DNA from: an uncultured Bacilli bacterium
GTDB lineage: Bacteria > Bacillota_I > Bacilli_A > RF39 > UBA660
Direction: 5' to 3'
Assembly (NCBI GenBank): GCA_934131005.1
Contig: CAKOYV010000004.1
Span: forward strand, 1 to 64,000
Length of the DNA: 64,000 nucleotides
The position numbers were made by a program, and so were the translations under genes. Below, piece after piece: positions 1 through 8,991 of the stretch. The notes beneath the pieces are model-generated. The model did no database searches. It was not told where the DNA came from and saw nothing but the letters and a program-made list of their open reading frames with translations. Within the stretch, counting starts at the first letter, position 1; each line of letters opens with the position of its first letter.

Positions 1-30
1 TTTTCAATTAAGTGCACATTTTTCGTTCCA

Positions 31-70
31 AAGTGGAACTTACTCCTTTAAAGTGGAATTTACTTTTGCA
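31..70. repeat. Tandem 20-bp imperfect repeat at the window edge
   Basis: Two adjacent 20-base units (31-50 and 51-70) both begin AAGTGGAA and then carry TTACT at the same offset, about 15 of 20 positions matching. Just upstream, GTTCC and GGAAC form an inverted repeat around 25-39. This is downstream of tsaD. Multiple short repeats of this kind occur at the ends of some IS elements (IS21-like ends come to mind), but no transposase is visible inside the window, so the origin is open. Confidence 0.4.
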
Positions 71-114
71 ACTGAGCTTTTTTTATGTTTTATACCTAAA
101 AGTATTATTTTTTA

Positions 115-1134
115 CTATTTATCAAGCTTCTTATATAAACTATCTGTTGCCATTGCATTAAGTTTTAAATCTGCTACTATTCCCTTTTTATATGCATAAT
201 ATGCTGCCGCCCCAATCATAGCCGCATTATCAGTACAATATTTTATCCTAGGATATGAAAATTTATATCCATGATCACAACATAACGAAGATAGCTTATC
301 TCTAAGTCCACTATTAGCAGCAACTCCTCCAGCCATAACTAATCTTTTAACCCCATATTTTTTCATCGCACTAATTGTTTTTTTAGAAATAACTGAAACA
401 ACTCTATCCTGAAAAGTAGCACAAACATCACTAACTCTAATTTCATTACCACGTTGTTTTTCATTATGAACCAAATTAACAACCGCACTCTTTATTCCAC
501 TAAAAGAAAAGTTATAACTATCATCATCTAAAGGATATGGCAAATTATAAGTAATACTACCTTCATGCGCTAACTTATCAACAACTGGACCGCCAGGATA
601 ATTAAGTCCTAATATTTTAGCAACCTTATCATAAGCTTCTCCCACAGCATCATCCAAAGTACTACCTATCTTTTCAAAAGAATAATCACTATCCATATAA
701 ACAAGATCAGTATGTCCTCCACTTACAACTAAAGCAATCAAAGGAAATTCCAATCTCTCTTCCAAATTATTAGCATATATATGTCCTGCAATATGATGAA
801 CAGGAATTAACGGTTTACCTGTAACAAGAGAAATAGTCTTAGCACACTGAAGTCCTATAAGCAACGACCCAATCAAACCAGGCCCATAAGTTACTCCTAT
901 AATATCAACGTCATCAAGCGTAATATCAATATCTTCAAATAATTCATCCAAAACAACAGTAATACTCTCGATATGACTACGACTAGCAATCTCAGGAACT
1001 ACTCCTCCAAATTTTTTATGAATATCAATCTGCGTAAAAACAACTGTCTTTATCTCTTCTTGACCATTTTTTATAATACTCATACTAGTCTCATCACAAC
1101 TAGACTCTATTGCCAAACAAATAATATCATCCAT
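115..1134 (-). CDS. tsaD: tRNA N6-adenosine threonylcarbamoyltransferase TsaD
   Basis: Transfers the threonylcarbamoyl group onto A37 of ANN-decoding tRNAs (t6A synthesis), working in the cytoplasm with TsaB and TsaE. The 339-residue length is normal. The ASKHA-type N-terminus carries IESSCDETS, and the metal-binding HxxxH motif appears as HIAGH near residue 115. Further family signatures are GPGLIGSLLIG and the C-terminal VMAGGVAANSGLR. It is the last gene of the tsaE-tsaB-rimI-tsaD run, three bases after rimI, so co-transcription is likely. Nothing is missing or odd in the protein. Confidence 0.97.
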   Translation of the reverse strand: MDDIICLAIESSCDETSMSIIKNGQEEIKTVVFTQIDIHKKFGGVVPEIASRSHIESITVVLDELFEDIDITLDDVDIIGVTYGPGLIGSLLIGLQCAKTISLVTGKPLIPVHHIAGHIYANNLEERLEFPLIALVVSGGHTDLVYMDSDYSFEKIGSTLDDAVGEAYDKVAKILGLNYPGGPVVDKLAHEGSITYNLPYPLDDDSYNFSFSGIKSAVVNLVHNEKQRGNEIRVSDVCATFQDRVVSVISKKTISAMKKYGVKRLVMAGGVAANSGLRDKLSSLCCDHGYKFSYPRIKYCTDNAAMIGAAAYYAYKKGIVADLKLNAMATDSLYKKLDK

Positions 1135-1137
1135 AAT

Positions 1138-1497
1138 CTACATCACCTGCTTCTCCATCAATATTCCATGTTCATCTCCATAATAAAACTTACGAAGTGC
1201 AACTTCTCTAAACCCAAAATTTTTATATAACCCTCTAGCAATATCATTACTCTCTCTAACTTCTAAAGTTATATTAACAACCCTAGCACCAATCGCAACA
1301 CTAATCAAATAACTCATAAGCTTATGACCTATTCCCTTATTTCTAGCATTTTCTAAAACAAAGAAATCCAAAACTTCCATCCTATCATAAATAAGGGAAT
1401 AATTTAAATATCCCAAAACATTATCTGCCTCATCATAAAATTCTAAACTCTTCTGATATGGATTAGGCCCTTCTATATATTCAATTTCTCTAATCAA
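1138..1497 (-). CDS. rimI: RimI-type ribosomal-protein/TsaD-associated N-acetyltransferase
   Basis: GNAT-fold acetyltransferase of 119 residues, somewhat shorter than the usual 140-150. The acetyl-CoA binding loop reads RNKGIGHKLM (family pattern R/QxxGxG/A) at about residues 53-62, followed by the typical LYKNFGF near the C-terminus. RimI acetylates the N-terminal alanine of ribosomal protein S18, and it is habitually linked to tsaB/tsaD as here. The start is a TTG directly abutting the tsaB stop codon, with GGAGG about 11 bases upstream inside the end of tsaB, which implies translational coupling. Substrate is inferred from context. Confidence 0.88.
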   Translation of the reverse strand: MIREIEYIEGPNPYQKSLEFYDEADNVLGYLNYSLIYDRMEVLDFFVLENARNKGIGHKLMSYLISVAIGARVVNITLEVRESNDIARGLYKNFGFREVALRKFYYGDEHGILMEKQVM

Positions 1498-2118
1498 TTA
1501 TCTCGCATCCTCCATCGCTTGTGGTAATTTCAAATAATTAGGCACTGCTAAATGACAATTAACACCCTCACTATCCTTATAGTAATCATATATTGCACTA
1601 ACATCAATTTGTACAAAAGAAGCCTTAAACAAATCATCATCAATATATACATCGCTAACAATAGAAGGATTATACTTATTAATTAATTCTAAAACAAAAT
1701 CTCTACTAGCAAACTGCTCTTTAATAACTTCATTATTATTCTTATCATAAAGTCCTAAATAATAATTATTATGTCTAGCATCTAGCAAAGATAAACAATA
1801 ATCATGACTAAAAGATAAAGCTCTCATCTTCAAACTAGAAACACAAATAACATTAATTCCTAATAAATATGCATAAACCTTAGCAATCGTAACGCCTATT
1901 CTAAGGCCAGTAAAAGAACCAGGCCCATTAACAACCATAATTTTATCAACACTATCATGCTCTATACCAGCCTTCTTAATTACCTCATCTAAAAAACTAG
2001 TTGTATATATAGAATGCTCTCCTGGAATATTTTTACATATTTCAGCTAAAACAACCCCATCTCTTAAAACCGCAACACATACATCACTAGAAGAAGTATC
2101 AATAAATAAACTTATCAT
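1498..2118 (-). CDS. tsaB: tRNA t6A synthesis protein TsaB
   Basis: TsaB is the non-catalytic TsaD paralogue that scaffolds the t6A complex. The 206-residue protein opens with ISLFIDTSSSDVCVAVL, the degenerate ASKHA N-terminus, and has the family hallmark VNGPGSFTGLRIG near residue 62. The C-terminal half is divergent, as is usual for TsaB. The start codon overlaps the tsaE stop by four bases (ATGA), and rimI starts directly at the tsaB stop, so the genes are tightly coupled. Confidence 0.94.
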   Translation of the reverse strand: MISLFIDTSSSDVCVAVLRDGVVLAEICKNIPGEHSIYTTSFLDEVIKKAGIEHDSVDKIMVVNGPGSFTGLRIGVTIAKVYAYLLGINVICVSSLKMRALSFSHDYCLSLLDARHNNYYLGLYDKNNNEVIKEQFASRDFVLELINKYNPSIVSDVYIDDDLFKASFVQIDVSAIYDYYKDSEGVNCHLAVPNYLKLPQAMEDAR

Positions 2119-2567
2119 AATGCATCATCACACATACTTATATATTTATCTCCATGAGCCTCAATAACCATAACTCTACTATCTTCCCCAGTAATCTTAA
2201 AAGTTATATCTAATCTCTCATCAGGCAAATAATCAGGAATCATTTCAGCCCATTCAATAATAACTACCCCATTCTTATGATAATATTCTTCCAAACCAAG
2301 GCTCTCAACATCACCACCAGTCCTATAAACATCCATATGATAAAGAGGTAATTCTCCATAATATTCCTTTATTATATTAAACGTAGGCGAAGTAATTTCA
2401 TCAATTCCCATCGCAGAAGCAAAGCCCTTAGTAAAAACTGTCTTCCCACTACCCAAGTCACCATTAAGACAAATAACCATATTAGGAAACTTTTCTGACT
2501 CTAAATTTTGTGCAACTTCAATAGTCTCAGCCTCACTATGTGCAAAAACTTTATATGTATTATTCAT
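2115..2567 (-). CDS. tsaE: tRNA t6A synthesis ATPase TsaE
   Basis: P-loop ATPase that activates the TsaB-TsaD complex. The Walker A motif is NGDLGSGKTVFTKG, the family-specific switch-like segment is TSPTFNIIKEY, and VVIIEWAEMI near residue 105 fits the conserved EWxE segment. About 150 residues is the normal size. I place the start at ATG 2567 (MNNTYKVF), because AAGGA sits eight bases upstream; an in-frame ATG three codons earlier would sit on top of that ribosome binding site. It is the first gene of the t6A operon, with a plausible promoter upstream. Confidence 0.93.
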   Translation of the reverse strand: MNNTYKVFAHSEAETIEVAQNLESEKFPNMVICLNGDLGSGKTVFTKGFASAMGIDEITSPTFNIIKEYYGELPLYHMDVYRTGGDVESLGLEEYYHKNGVVIIEWAEMIPDYLPDERLDITFKITGEDSRVMVIEAHGDKYISMCDDAL

Positions 2568-2596
2568 AAGCACCATCCTTCTTTCAATAACATAAT

Positions 2597-2625
2597 TATA
2601 CTTAGTATTTCAAAAAAAAACAATA
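2597..2625 (-). promoter_or_regulatory. Probable sigma-A promoter of the tsaE operon
   Basis: On the minus strand TTGTTT (2620-2625) and TATAAT (2597-2602) are separated by 17 bases, about 30 bases upstream of the tsaE start. The -35 box is only a half match and lies in a T run. Confidence 0.5.
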
Positions 2626-2672
2626 CCTTTTCTCCAATATAAAAATAAATTCATTTTTTTAGCTATTTTATG

Positions 2673-2700
2673 TTACAATTCATAATTTTTATGATAAAAT
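2673..2700 (+). promoter_or_regulatory. Probable promoter of the 2752-3330 gene
   Basis: TTACAA (2673-2678) and TAAAAT (2695-2700) with a 16-base spacer lie about 50 bases upstream of an ATG that also has a good AAAGGAG ribosome binding site. Confidence 0.45.
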
Positions 2701-2751
2701 GTAGTTAGTTATAAAAAAACTACAAAGAATATTAAAGGAGAATTTTATATA

Positions 2752-3330
2752 ATGACTAAAAACTATTGTACTACAAACCATAAATATGGACCTTTTAAAG
2801 AAAATGAAAATTTTTATTATAGAACTTGCCAACTTTGCAACAAGAAAACAATATACGCTAAATGCGATGAAATAAAAGAAGAAATAAAAAGACAAACAAC
2901 CGCAAGTAAATTATGTAAAATAATATTAAAACTTCAAATAAATATCATCAAAGATGCAAATATCTTCATAAAACTAACAGCTTGTCTTCTAGATGATATA
3001 TCATATATATACTTATCTCCAAAAGAAAAAGATACGTTACTTAAAAATATTAACAACTTAAACATTTACTTTCATCAAAGCGAAGAAGATTCTAATTTAA
3101 TAAACGATACAATCAAATATCTAAATACTTATTTCAATACCAAATATGATGAACAAGAACTAATCGAATTAGATAATCTTTACAACAACTTACAAGATAG
3201 ATTTTTCCAAAAAATAATCGACATTTCAAATCAAGAAGAAAGTAATCTTAATATTTCTTCTCTACCACAAGACAACCAACTAGACCAAACAAACTTCAAC
3301 TACTTAGAAGAAGTAGAAGAAAATTCATAA
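2752..3330 (+). CDS. Hypothetical protein with N-terminal zinc-ribbon-like motif
   Basis: 192-residue soluble protein that I cannot assign to a known family. The first 40 residues contain a Cys/His cluster (NYC, then CQLC, then AKCDE) that could bind zinc. The rest is charged, probably helical, and rich in Asn, Asp, Lys and Glu, with an acidic C-terminus. A clear AAAGGAG lies nine bases before the ATG and a hairpin terminator follows the stop, so it is a monocistronic gene, flanked by minus-strand genes on both sides. No signal peptide or membrane segment is visible. Confidence 0.75.
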   Translation: MTKNYCTTNHKYGPFKENENFYYRTCQLCNKKTIYAKCDEIKEEIKRQTTASKLCKIILKLQINIIKDANIFIKLTACLLDDISYIYLSPKEKDTLLKNINNLNIYFHQSEEDSNLINDTIKYLNTYFNTKYDEQELIELDNLYNNLQDRFFQKIIDISNQEESNLNISSLPQDNQLDQTNFNYLEEVEENS

Positions 3331-3332
3331 TT

Positions 3333-3377
3333 AAAAACTGATACTTTGATAACTAACAAACTCAAGTATTAGTTTTT
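3333..3377. terminator. Bidirectional hairpin terminator
   Basis: The arms AAAAACTGATACTT (3333-3346) and AAGTATTAGTTTTT (3364-3377) pair over 14 bases with one G-U. A/T runs on both sides let it serve both the plus-strand gene ending at 3330 and murE ending at 3392. Confidence 0.75.
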
Positions 3378-3391
3378 TTAACTTATAAAAT

Positions 3392-4891
3392 CTAATTATT
3401 ATCTATAATTCCTAATCTCTCTCTATCCCAAGGCTTAATATCAGCAATAATTTCTCGAATAATAACTCTCTCATCAAAAGGATGTCTAACTCCTTCAATC
3501 TCTTGATAATCCTCATGCCCCTTACCAAGAACTAAAATAACATCACCCTTTTTAGCATTCAAAATACTATATCTAATAGCCTCTTTCCTATCACCAATAA
3601 TCTTATACTTACCATCCGTTTTATTCATTCCAACTAAAATATCCTTAATAATATCATCATTATTTTCATATCTAGGATTATCAGCCGTTAAAATACTAAA
3701 ATCAGAATACTTACCGCTAATATAACCACAATCATATCTTCTCTGACGACTACGATTTCCTCCACAACCAAAAACCGTAACAATTCTACCAGGATTACTC
3801 TCTCTAACTGTCTTTAATACATTCTCCATTGCAATTCCTTGATAAGCATAATCAATAATAACACTAAAATATTTAGAAACTGGCACACTCTCCATTCTTC
3901 CCTTTACAGAAACAACCCTCAAAGCTTCCTTCATCTTTGATACATCAATTCCTAATAAATCACAAACACTAATTGCCGCTAATGCATTATAAGCTGTAAA
4001 CGTTCCCAAAATACTAACCATAAAAGTATCCCTTATCTTACCATCAGTCTGAAGGCTAACTCCAGTAAAGCCATTTTCTATAACATTATGACATTCAACC
4101 AAACGATAATCAACCGAATCTTTCATACCATAATAATATTTCTTACAATTAACCCCTTCCATCATATAAGAAGCATCCTCACTATCTGTATTAAAAATAC
4201 CTACCTTACATTGCTTAAATAATAAACTCTTACAATATCTATAATCCTCAAAGCTCTCATGCTCATCTCCCCCAACATGATCTAAACTAAGATTAGTAAA
4301 TATTGCATAATCAAAAATAACATTAACCCATCTTTTTAATTTCAAAGACTGACTAGATACTTCCATTACTAAATGACGAACTCCATTATCAAGCATTTGC
4401 CTCATATATTTAAATACATCATAAGCTTCAGGCGAAGTATTCATCGTATGATAATACTTATCCAAATAAAATACTCCCATTGTACCAATCAATCCACAAG
4501 CAACACCAGATTCATTCAAAATATGCCAAATCATCGTACTAGAAGTAGTTTTTCCTTTTGTCCCCGTAATAGCAATCGTTGTCATCTCCTTATCAGGATA
4601 TCCAAACAAAGTTCTAGATATCCTAGATAAATCAACTCTTGTATCCTTCAATCTAACAACAGTAATATCATCACTAACAGAAACTTCCTTAGAAACTGCT
4701 ATAACACGACAACCATTTGCAATAGCAGACTCTATATAATCATGACCGTCAACCCTAAAACCAACCAAAGCCATAAACATAACTCCATCATGAGCCACTC
4801 TAGAATCATAAGCAACATCACTTACCTCTATATCCAAATTTCCCTGTACTAACTCATAATCAACATCTCTAAGTAATTCTCTCAATTTCAT
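3392..4891 (-). CDS. murE: UDP-N-acetylmuramoyl-tripeptide synthetase MurE
   Basis: Mur ligase that adds the third stem-peptide residue to UDP-MurNAc-L-Ala-D-Glu during cytoplasmic peptidoglycan precursor synthesis. All three Mur-ligase domains are present in 499 residues: the N-terminal UMP-binding part (DSRVAHDGVMFMAL), the ATP-binding loop TGTKGKTTSS near residue 110, and the C-terminal domain. The amino-acid-selecting motif reads DNPRYEN. In MurE enzymes of known specificity, DNPR goes with meso-diaminopimelate, while lysine enzymes usually have another residue in place of the Arg, so meso-DAP is the likely substrate. It stands alone here, away from murB and murG. Confidence 0.95.
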   Translation of the reverse strand: MKLRELLRDVDYELVQGNLDIEVSDVAYDSRVAHDGVMFMALVGFRVDGHDYIESAIANGCRVIAVSKEVSVSDDITVVRLKDTRVDLSRISRTLFGYPDKEMTTIAITGTKGKTTSSTMIWHILNESGVACGLIGTMGVFYLDKYYHTMNTSPEAYDVFKYMRQMLDNGVRHLVMEVSSQSLKLKRWVNVIFDYAIFTNLSLDHVGGDEHESFEDYRYCKSLLFKQCKVGIFNTDSEDASYMMEGVNCKKYYYGMKDSVDYRLVECHNVIENGFTGVSLQTDGKIRDTFMVSILGTFTAYNALAAISVCDLLGIDVSKMKEALRVVSVKGRMESVPVSKYFSVIIDYAYQGIAMENVLKTVRESNPGRIVTVFGCGGNRSRQRRYDCGYISGKYSDFSILTADNPRYENNDDIIKDILVGMNKTDGKYKIIGDRKEAIRYSILNAKKGDVILVLGKGHEDYQEIEGVRHPFDERVIIREIIADIKPWDRERLGIIDNN

Positions 4892-4980
4892 TCTAATTCA
4901 TCACCTCTGTTTATTTATTATACTAAATCTTTATAAGATTTACCATCCCTTTAAGAAAAATATTAAACTCTATAATCTAG

Positions 4981-6231
4981 CTAAACCCTTTTAGCCAAAA
5001 ACCACGCCTTACCATCAACAATACGACTAACTAGCATTGAAGAACTAGTATCCCCAACAACATTCAAAACCGTTGCTGGTGCGTCAATAATAGTAGCAAT
5101 AATTGTTAAAATTGGCAAACAAGCCATCGAATATCCCAACAAACTAATAATCAAAGTCTCAGATATAGTACCTCCTCCAATTGGCACCGCTGTAACAAGC
5201 AAAGTAGCAATCAAAGCAATTCCTATTACCTTAACCAATTCCAAATTACTAACATCTCCCCCTTCAAACAAATATACCAAAAACATTATCTTAAAAACAC
5301 TCCCGATAATAGAACCATCCTTATGAAAACTAGTCCCCATAGGAATTACTACCTCAGCTATATCATCACTAACTCCAATTTTCTTAGCTGTCTTAATATT
5401 AACTGGAATACAAGCAGCTGATGAACATGTAGCAAGCGAAGTTAAGGTAGTAGGAATCACATTTTTCCAAAATAACAAAACTCCCTTCCTACCAGCTGCC
5501 ATATAAGCATATATTGTATAAACAACAAAGTAAAATATAATTGCCAACACAAAATATAAAACAAAAGTTCTAACATAAGCCGCCGCTATAGCCGCCCCCA
5601 TTGTTCCAATCATTGCTGCAAAGTAACAACCAAGACCAATCGGTGCATAATACATAATCAAATCAACAAACTGCAAAACAATCTCATTAAAAGAACAAAG
5701 AACTCTTAAGGCATCTTCTCCCTTTTTACCACTTTTCCTAATAGCAAGCCCAAATAAACATGCAAAACAAACAAGAGCAATCACATTATCCCTCTTAAAT
5801 AATTTAGAAAAATCATCAACACTAACTAACTGAGCTGTCCTAGAAAGTAAATCCAAAGAAACCTCTTTATCATCAACCTGCTTAACTAACCCCTCTTTAA
5901 TAACTCTTGAACTATCAACATCAACTAACCTTACTAACTTAGTTGTAAAAATACCAATCATAACAGCAACCAAAGAAGTAAAAGCAAATACTAAAACTAT
6001 ACTCTTAGCTATCTTACCTATCCTTTTAGGCTCCTTCATCTTTGCAATAGATGTAGTTATAGAAAGAAAAACAAGGGGAACAATACTTACCAAAAGCAAA
6101 TTCAAAAACACATCACCAAATGGTGATAAAACAGTAGCATCCTCGCCAAAAACAACCCCAATTATTCCTCCAATAACAATTGCTAAAATCAAAATAATTG
6201 TCAGTTTATAACTCTTTAAAATCTTCTTCAT
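4981..6231 (-). CDS. Dicarboxylate/amino acid:cation symporter (DAACS family)
   Basis: Integral membrane protein of 416 residues with the layout of the glutamate/dicarboxylate (GltP/DctA/SstT) family: about eight transmembrane helices plus two re-entrant loops. The Ser-rich hairpin-1 motif appears as LATCSSAACIPVN near residue 270. A later GTSFHKDGS and AVPIGGGTISE match the unwound TM7 and hairpin-2 regions. It imports an acidic or small neutral amino acid, or a C4-dicarboxylate, coupled to Na+ or H+. The exact substrate cannot be read from the sequence. GAGGT precedes the ATG, and the gene lies just upstream of murE. Confidence 0.88.
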   Translation of the reverse strand: MKKILKSYKLTIILILAIVIGGIIGVVFGEDATVLSPFGDVFLNLLLVSIVPLVFLSITTSIAKMKEPKRIGKIAKSIVLVFAFTSLVAVMIGIFTTKLVRLVDVDSSRVIKEGLVKQVDDKEVSLDLLSRTAQLVSVDDFSKLFKRDNVIALVCFACLFGLAIRKSGKKGEDALRVLCSFNEIVLQFVDLIMYYAPIGLGCYFAAMIGTMGAAIAAAYVRTFVLYFVLAIIFYFVVYTIYAYMAAGRKGVLLFWKNVIPTTLTSLATCSSAACIPVNIKTAKKIGVSDDIAEVVIPMGTSFHKDGSIIGSVFKIMFLVYLFEGGDVSNLELVKVIGIALIATLLVTAVPIGGGTISETLIISLLGYSMACLPILTIIATIIDAPATVLNVVGDTSSSMLVSRIVDGKAWFLAKRV

Positions 6232-6340
6232 CTAAATACCTCATTTCTAATACCATTATACGCCACTCTAACATTTATCACCACTTAACAAAATCCACAA
6301 TGCAAAAACATTTTACACGCAAAAACCACAAAAAAAATGC

Positions 6341-6346
6341 TATAAT
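6341..6346 (+). promoter_or_regulatory. Extended -10 promoter of the Sel1-repeat gene
   Basis: TGCTATAAT gives a consensus -10 box with the upstream TG extension. No good -35 lies at 17 bases. The start codon is 22 bases downstream with AAAAGGAG between them. Confidence 0.5.
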
Positions 6347-6367
6347 TATTAAAAAGGAGAAAAAATT

Positions 6368-7885
6368 ATGAAAAAATATTTAAAAATGAATCATAACAAC
6401 AATCAATTATCTTTAGGCAACACTTGTGATATCATTAAAAAGCTTAGTAAAAACAAACTATTAGCAACCCAAACTAATATATTTTGTGCAATCTTTAACC
6501 TAGAAGATGCTAATGAATCAACTGTCAACAGCTATTGCAGCGGCTACCGTTCTATTGGCATCACCTACAAAAACTTCTATTCTGAAATAAAAAACAAAGA
6601 AAAATCTATCATTCCTGTTTTAAATAATATACTAAAAATCATTGAAAATACCTACCTAACTAAAAATAATCTTTCCCAAAAAGAACTAAATCAAAATAAA
6701 AACCTCCAATTATTATCTCAAAAACTATATAACTTAGCTAAAAACGACCAAAGCATCACCTCAAATGACAAAAATAACTTCTACAAACTATTTAACAAAA
6801 ATAATTATCTAGAATTTCTAACCGAAATCTTAATCTATATAACTTTAGAAAAACAGCAACCAGTATACCTAGAAGACATTGTTAATAACACCATCGAAAA
6901 TCTTCTAAATAAAACAAATATTTCTTTGAATGACCTTGAAAATTTCTTACAACTCCAATTTAATGATGGCCTAAATTACAATTATTCTCTAAAAAGACTA
7001 GCCAAAGAAAATAACCCTTACGCTAATTTTGAACTGGGTTTAATGGAATATAAAGGCGAAATATCACAAACACCCAACTATGAAAAAAGTTATTTTTATC
7101 TAAAAAAAGCAGCCACAGCAAACCATCCTCGTGCAAACTATTTAATCGCCAAAATGCTACTCGAAGGATTAATTGGCACTAAATCAAAAAAAGATATAAC
7201 CTTAGCTTATAACCATTTAAAAATAGCTGAAAAATTAGACAACATTGCCTCTCTTAATCAACTAGGTCTCTATTATCAAAACATCAAAAAAGATATTAAA
7301 ACAGCTAAAAAATATTTTCAAAAGGCTGCCTACAACAATTATCCCTACGCCTTTAATAACCTAGGAATACTTGAAGAAAAAGAAAAAAATTATCAACAAG
7401 CCTTACAATATTATCAAAAAAGTGCCTCTCTTGAAGAAAGTTGGGCCTTAAACAAAGTAGCAGAATATTACCGCCTAGGTATTGCCTGCCCAAAAAATTT
7501 AGAAAAAGCATTTACTTATTACACAAAATCTCTAAATGTTCCCAAAAAACTTCAAAACAATTATGCTAAATACAACCTAGCAAAATACTTTTATCTAAAT
7601 GGTTGCTATGAAATAGGACTAGAAAAAAATATACCTAAAGCCCTAGAATTATTAGAAGATGCCTCTTCAAACAACTTACTGGAAGCAGACATCGAACTGT
7701 TAACCTACTACACAAAATCATATTTTAAAAAAGAAAAAAACACTACCCTTGAAAAAATAAACAATCTACTTTTAAAAATAGAAAATAATCCCCATTACAA
7801 TAAAGAAATAAAAGAAAAAATAGAAAAAAACATTCAAAATATTAAACAAAAAGAAAAAATAAATAGAAACCTCCTTAAAGATTAA
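6368..7885 (+). CDS. Sel1-like/TPR repeat protein
   Basis: 505-residue soluble protein. From about residue 215 it carries tandem Sel1-like helical repeats with typical AxxxLGxxYxxG-type spacing, for example YANFELGLMEYKG, ANYLIAKMLLEGLIG, AFNNLGILEEKEKNYQQA and ALNKVAEYYRLG. Such repeats form protein-binding solenoids. The N-terminal 200 residues are helical, Lys/Asn-rich and unrecognised, with no signal peptide. AAAAGGAG precedes the ATG. A scaffold or adaptor role is all that can be inferred. It is a lone plus-strand gene between minus-strand units. Confidence 0.82.
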   Translation: MKKYLKMNHNNNQLSLGNTCDIIKKLSKNKLLATQTNIFCAIFNLEDANESTVNSYCSGYRSIGITYKNFYSEIKNKEKSIIPVLNNILKIIENTYLTKNNLSQKELNQNKNLQLLSQKLYNLAKNDQSITSNDKNNFYKLFNKNNYLEFLTEILIYITLEKQQPVYLEDIVNNTIENLLNKTNISLNDLENFLQLQFNDGLNYNYSLKRLAKENNPYANFELGLMEYKGEISQTPNYEKSYFYLKKAATANHPRANYLIAKMLLEGLIGTKSKKDITLAYNHLKIAEKLDNIASLNQLGLYYQNIKKDIKTAKKYFQKAAYNNYPYAFNNLGILEEKEKNYQQALQYYQKSASLEESWALNKVAEYYRLGIACPKNLEKAFTYYTKSLNVPKKLQNNYAKYNLAKYFYLNGCYEIGLEKNIPKALELLEDASSNNLLEADIELLTYYTKSYFKKEKNTTLEKINNLLLKIENNPHYNKEIKEKIEKNIQNIKQKEKINRNLLKD

Positions 7886-7918
7886 TCTATTTATTTTTTT
7901 ATTATATATAACTAAAAT

Positions 7919-8920
7919 TTATTTTCCAAAAGTATTAAATAAAAATTTCCCTAACTCTATACTGGCAACCGTAACAACAACTAAAATAACTAATAAAATT
8001 AACAAATTAACAAATCCACCACTTTTTTTATGTTCACCTTCACCATCATCAGCAGGAACGGTTCCATCATTAACATTATCAGTAAGTGGAACGTTATTAA
8101 TAGGCTGTGGTTCTGGTGCAACTACATTAGTATTACTAGCAGGTTGTACATCTACACTAGCATTGCTAACAGGCTGTTCATTAGGAACAGGTTGTTGTTG
8201 TGCAAAAATATCATTATTAACAGGCGAAGTATTATTAACCTGCTCACTAGCTACATTATTTGTACCTACTCCCTCTCCTACTAGATTAGAATTATTAACG
8301 TTATCAAAAATAGAATTACTATTATTAACCCCTTGTGATTGCGGTGTATCAAAAATACCATTACCACCACCCATAAATGGATTAACATTACTATTAGCCT
8401 TTGCCTCTAAATCACTAAATAGTACTCCATCAACAAAATTAGGCATTTGTGTCTTTAACCAAGAAACAAATTTAGCATCATTATCATCAGATTCAACAAT
8501 AATAATTTTTTGAGATATCTTACTAGCATCTACTAAAGAAACAGTTAATTTTTTATATAACTCACTAGTAATTCCACCTATTCTCTTAACTTCATCAAAC
8601 ATTTTTTGTTTATCTCCACTACCAATAGCTACTATCAATTCATTTTTATCTAACATAGGAAAAACTAACATCGCATCACTATAACTACTACTAACAACCT
8701 TATACTTACTAATTATCTTATCAATCAACTCATCTCTAGTTATAATATTACTAGCAACAGAATCAAACAAAGATTTCATATTAATATCAACTAACATTGA
8801 CATAACACCAACATTATTTTTAGGAATAACAACACAATATTGTCCAACTTGAGGACTATTAATAGCATATATAGTACTATTATCTGTATCCTTTAAAATA
8901 CTTGCACCCTCCAATGTCAT
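7919..8920 (-). CDS. Hypothetical tail-anchored membrane protein with Asn-rich linker
   Basis: 333 residues in three parts: a folded N-terminal domain of about 170 residues with mixed alpha/beta character, a low-complexity linker rich in Asn, Pro, Gln and Val, and a single C-terminal transmembrane helix (VNLLILLVILVVVTVASIEL) followed by a short tail. With no signal peptide, the N-terminal domain is probably cytosolic and tethered to the membrane. GAGGAG lies eight bases before the ATG. It is transcribed divergently from RNase J, sharing a palindromic promoter region. I do not recognise the family. Confidence 0.8.
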   Translation of the reverse strand: MTLEGASILKDTDNSTIYAINSPQVGQYCVVIPKNNVGVMSMLVDINMKSLFDSVASNIITRDELIDKIISKYKVVSSSYSDAMLVFPMLDKNELIVAIGSGDKQKMFDEVKRIGGITSELYKKLTVSLVDASKISQKIIIVESDDNDAKFVSWLKTQMPNFVDGVLFSDLEAKANSNVNPFMGGGNGIFDTPQSQGVNNSNSIFDNVNNSNLVGEGVGTNNVASEQVNNTSPVNNDIFAQQQPVPNEQPVSNASVDVQPASNTNVVAPEPQPINNVPLTDNVNDGTVPADDGEGEHKKSGGFVNLLILLVILVVVTVASIELGKFLFNTFGK

Positions 8921-8949
8921 ATAACCATCTCCTCACTATTATTATCCTA

Positions 8950-8978
8950 ATTATAATATAGATACTCTAAAAATTCAA
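8950..8978 (-). promoter_or_regulatory. Promoter of the 7919-8920 gene
   Basis: On the minus strand TTGAAT (8973-8978) and TATAAT (8950-8955) are 17 bases apart. The -35 lies in one arm of the palindrome at 8974-8991. Confidence 0.75.
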
Positions 8979-8991
8979 GTACCTACTTGAA
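8974..8991. promoter_or_regulatory. 18-bp palindromic operator candidate between divergent promoters
   Basis: TTCAAGTACCTACTTGAA has perfect 8-base arms around CC. Each arm contains the -35 element of one of two divergent promoters, so a dimeric regulator bound here would cover both. There is no T run to suggest a terminator. Confidence 0.55.

Noticed and set aside
4925..4941. Palindrome AAATCTTTATAAGATTT upstream of murE as a terminator or operator
   Set aside because: Perfect 7-base arms but A+T-only at the ends, no T run, and no clear -35 overlap; too weak to report as a site.
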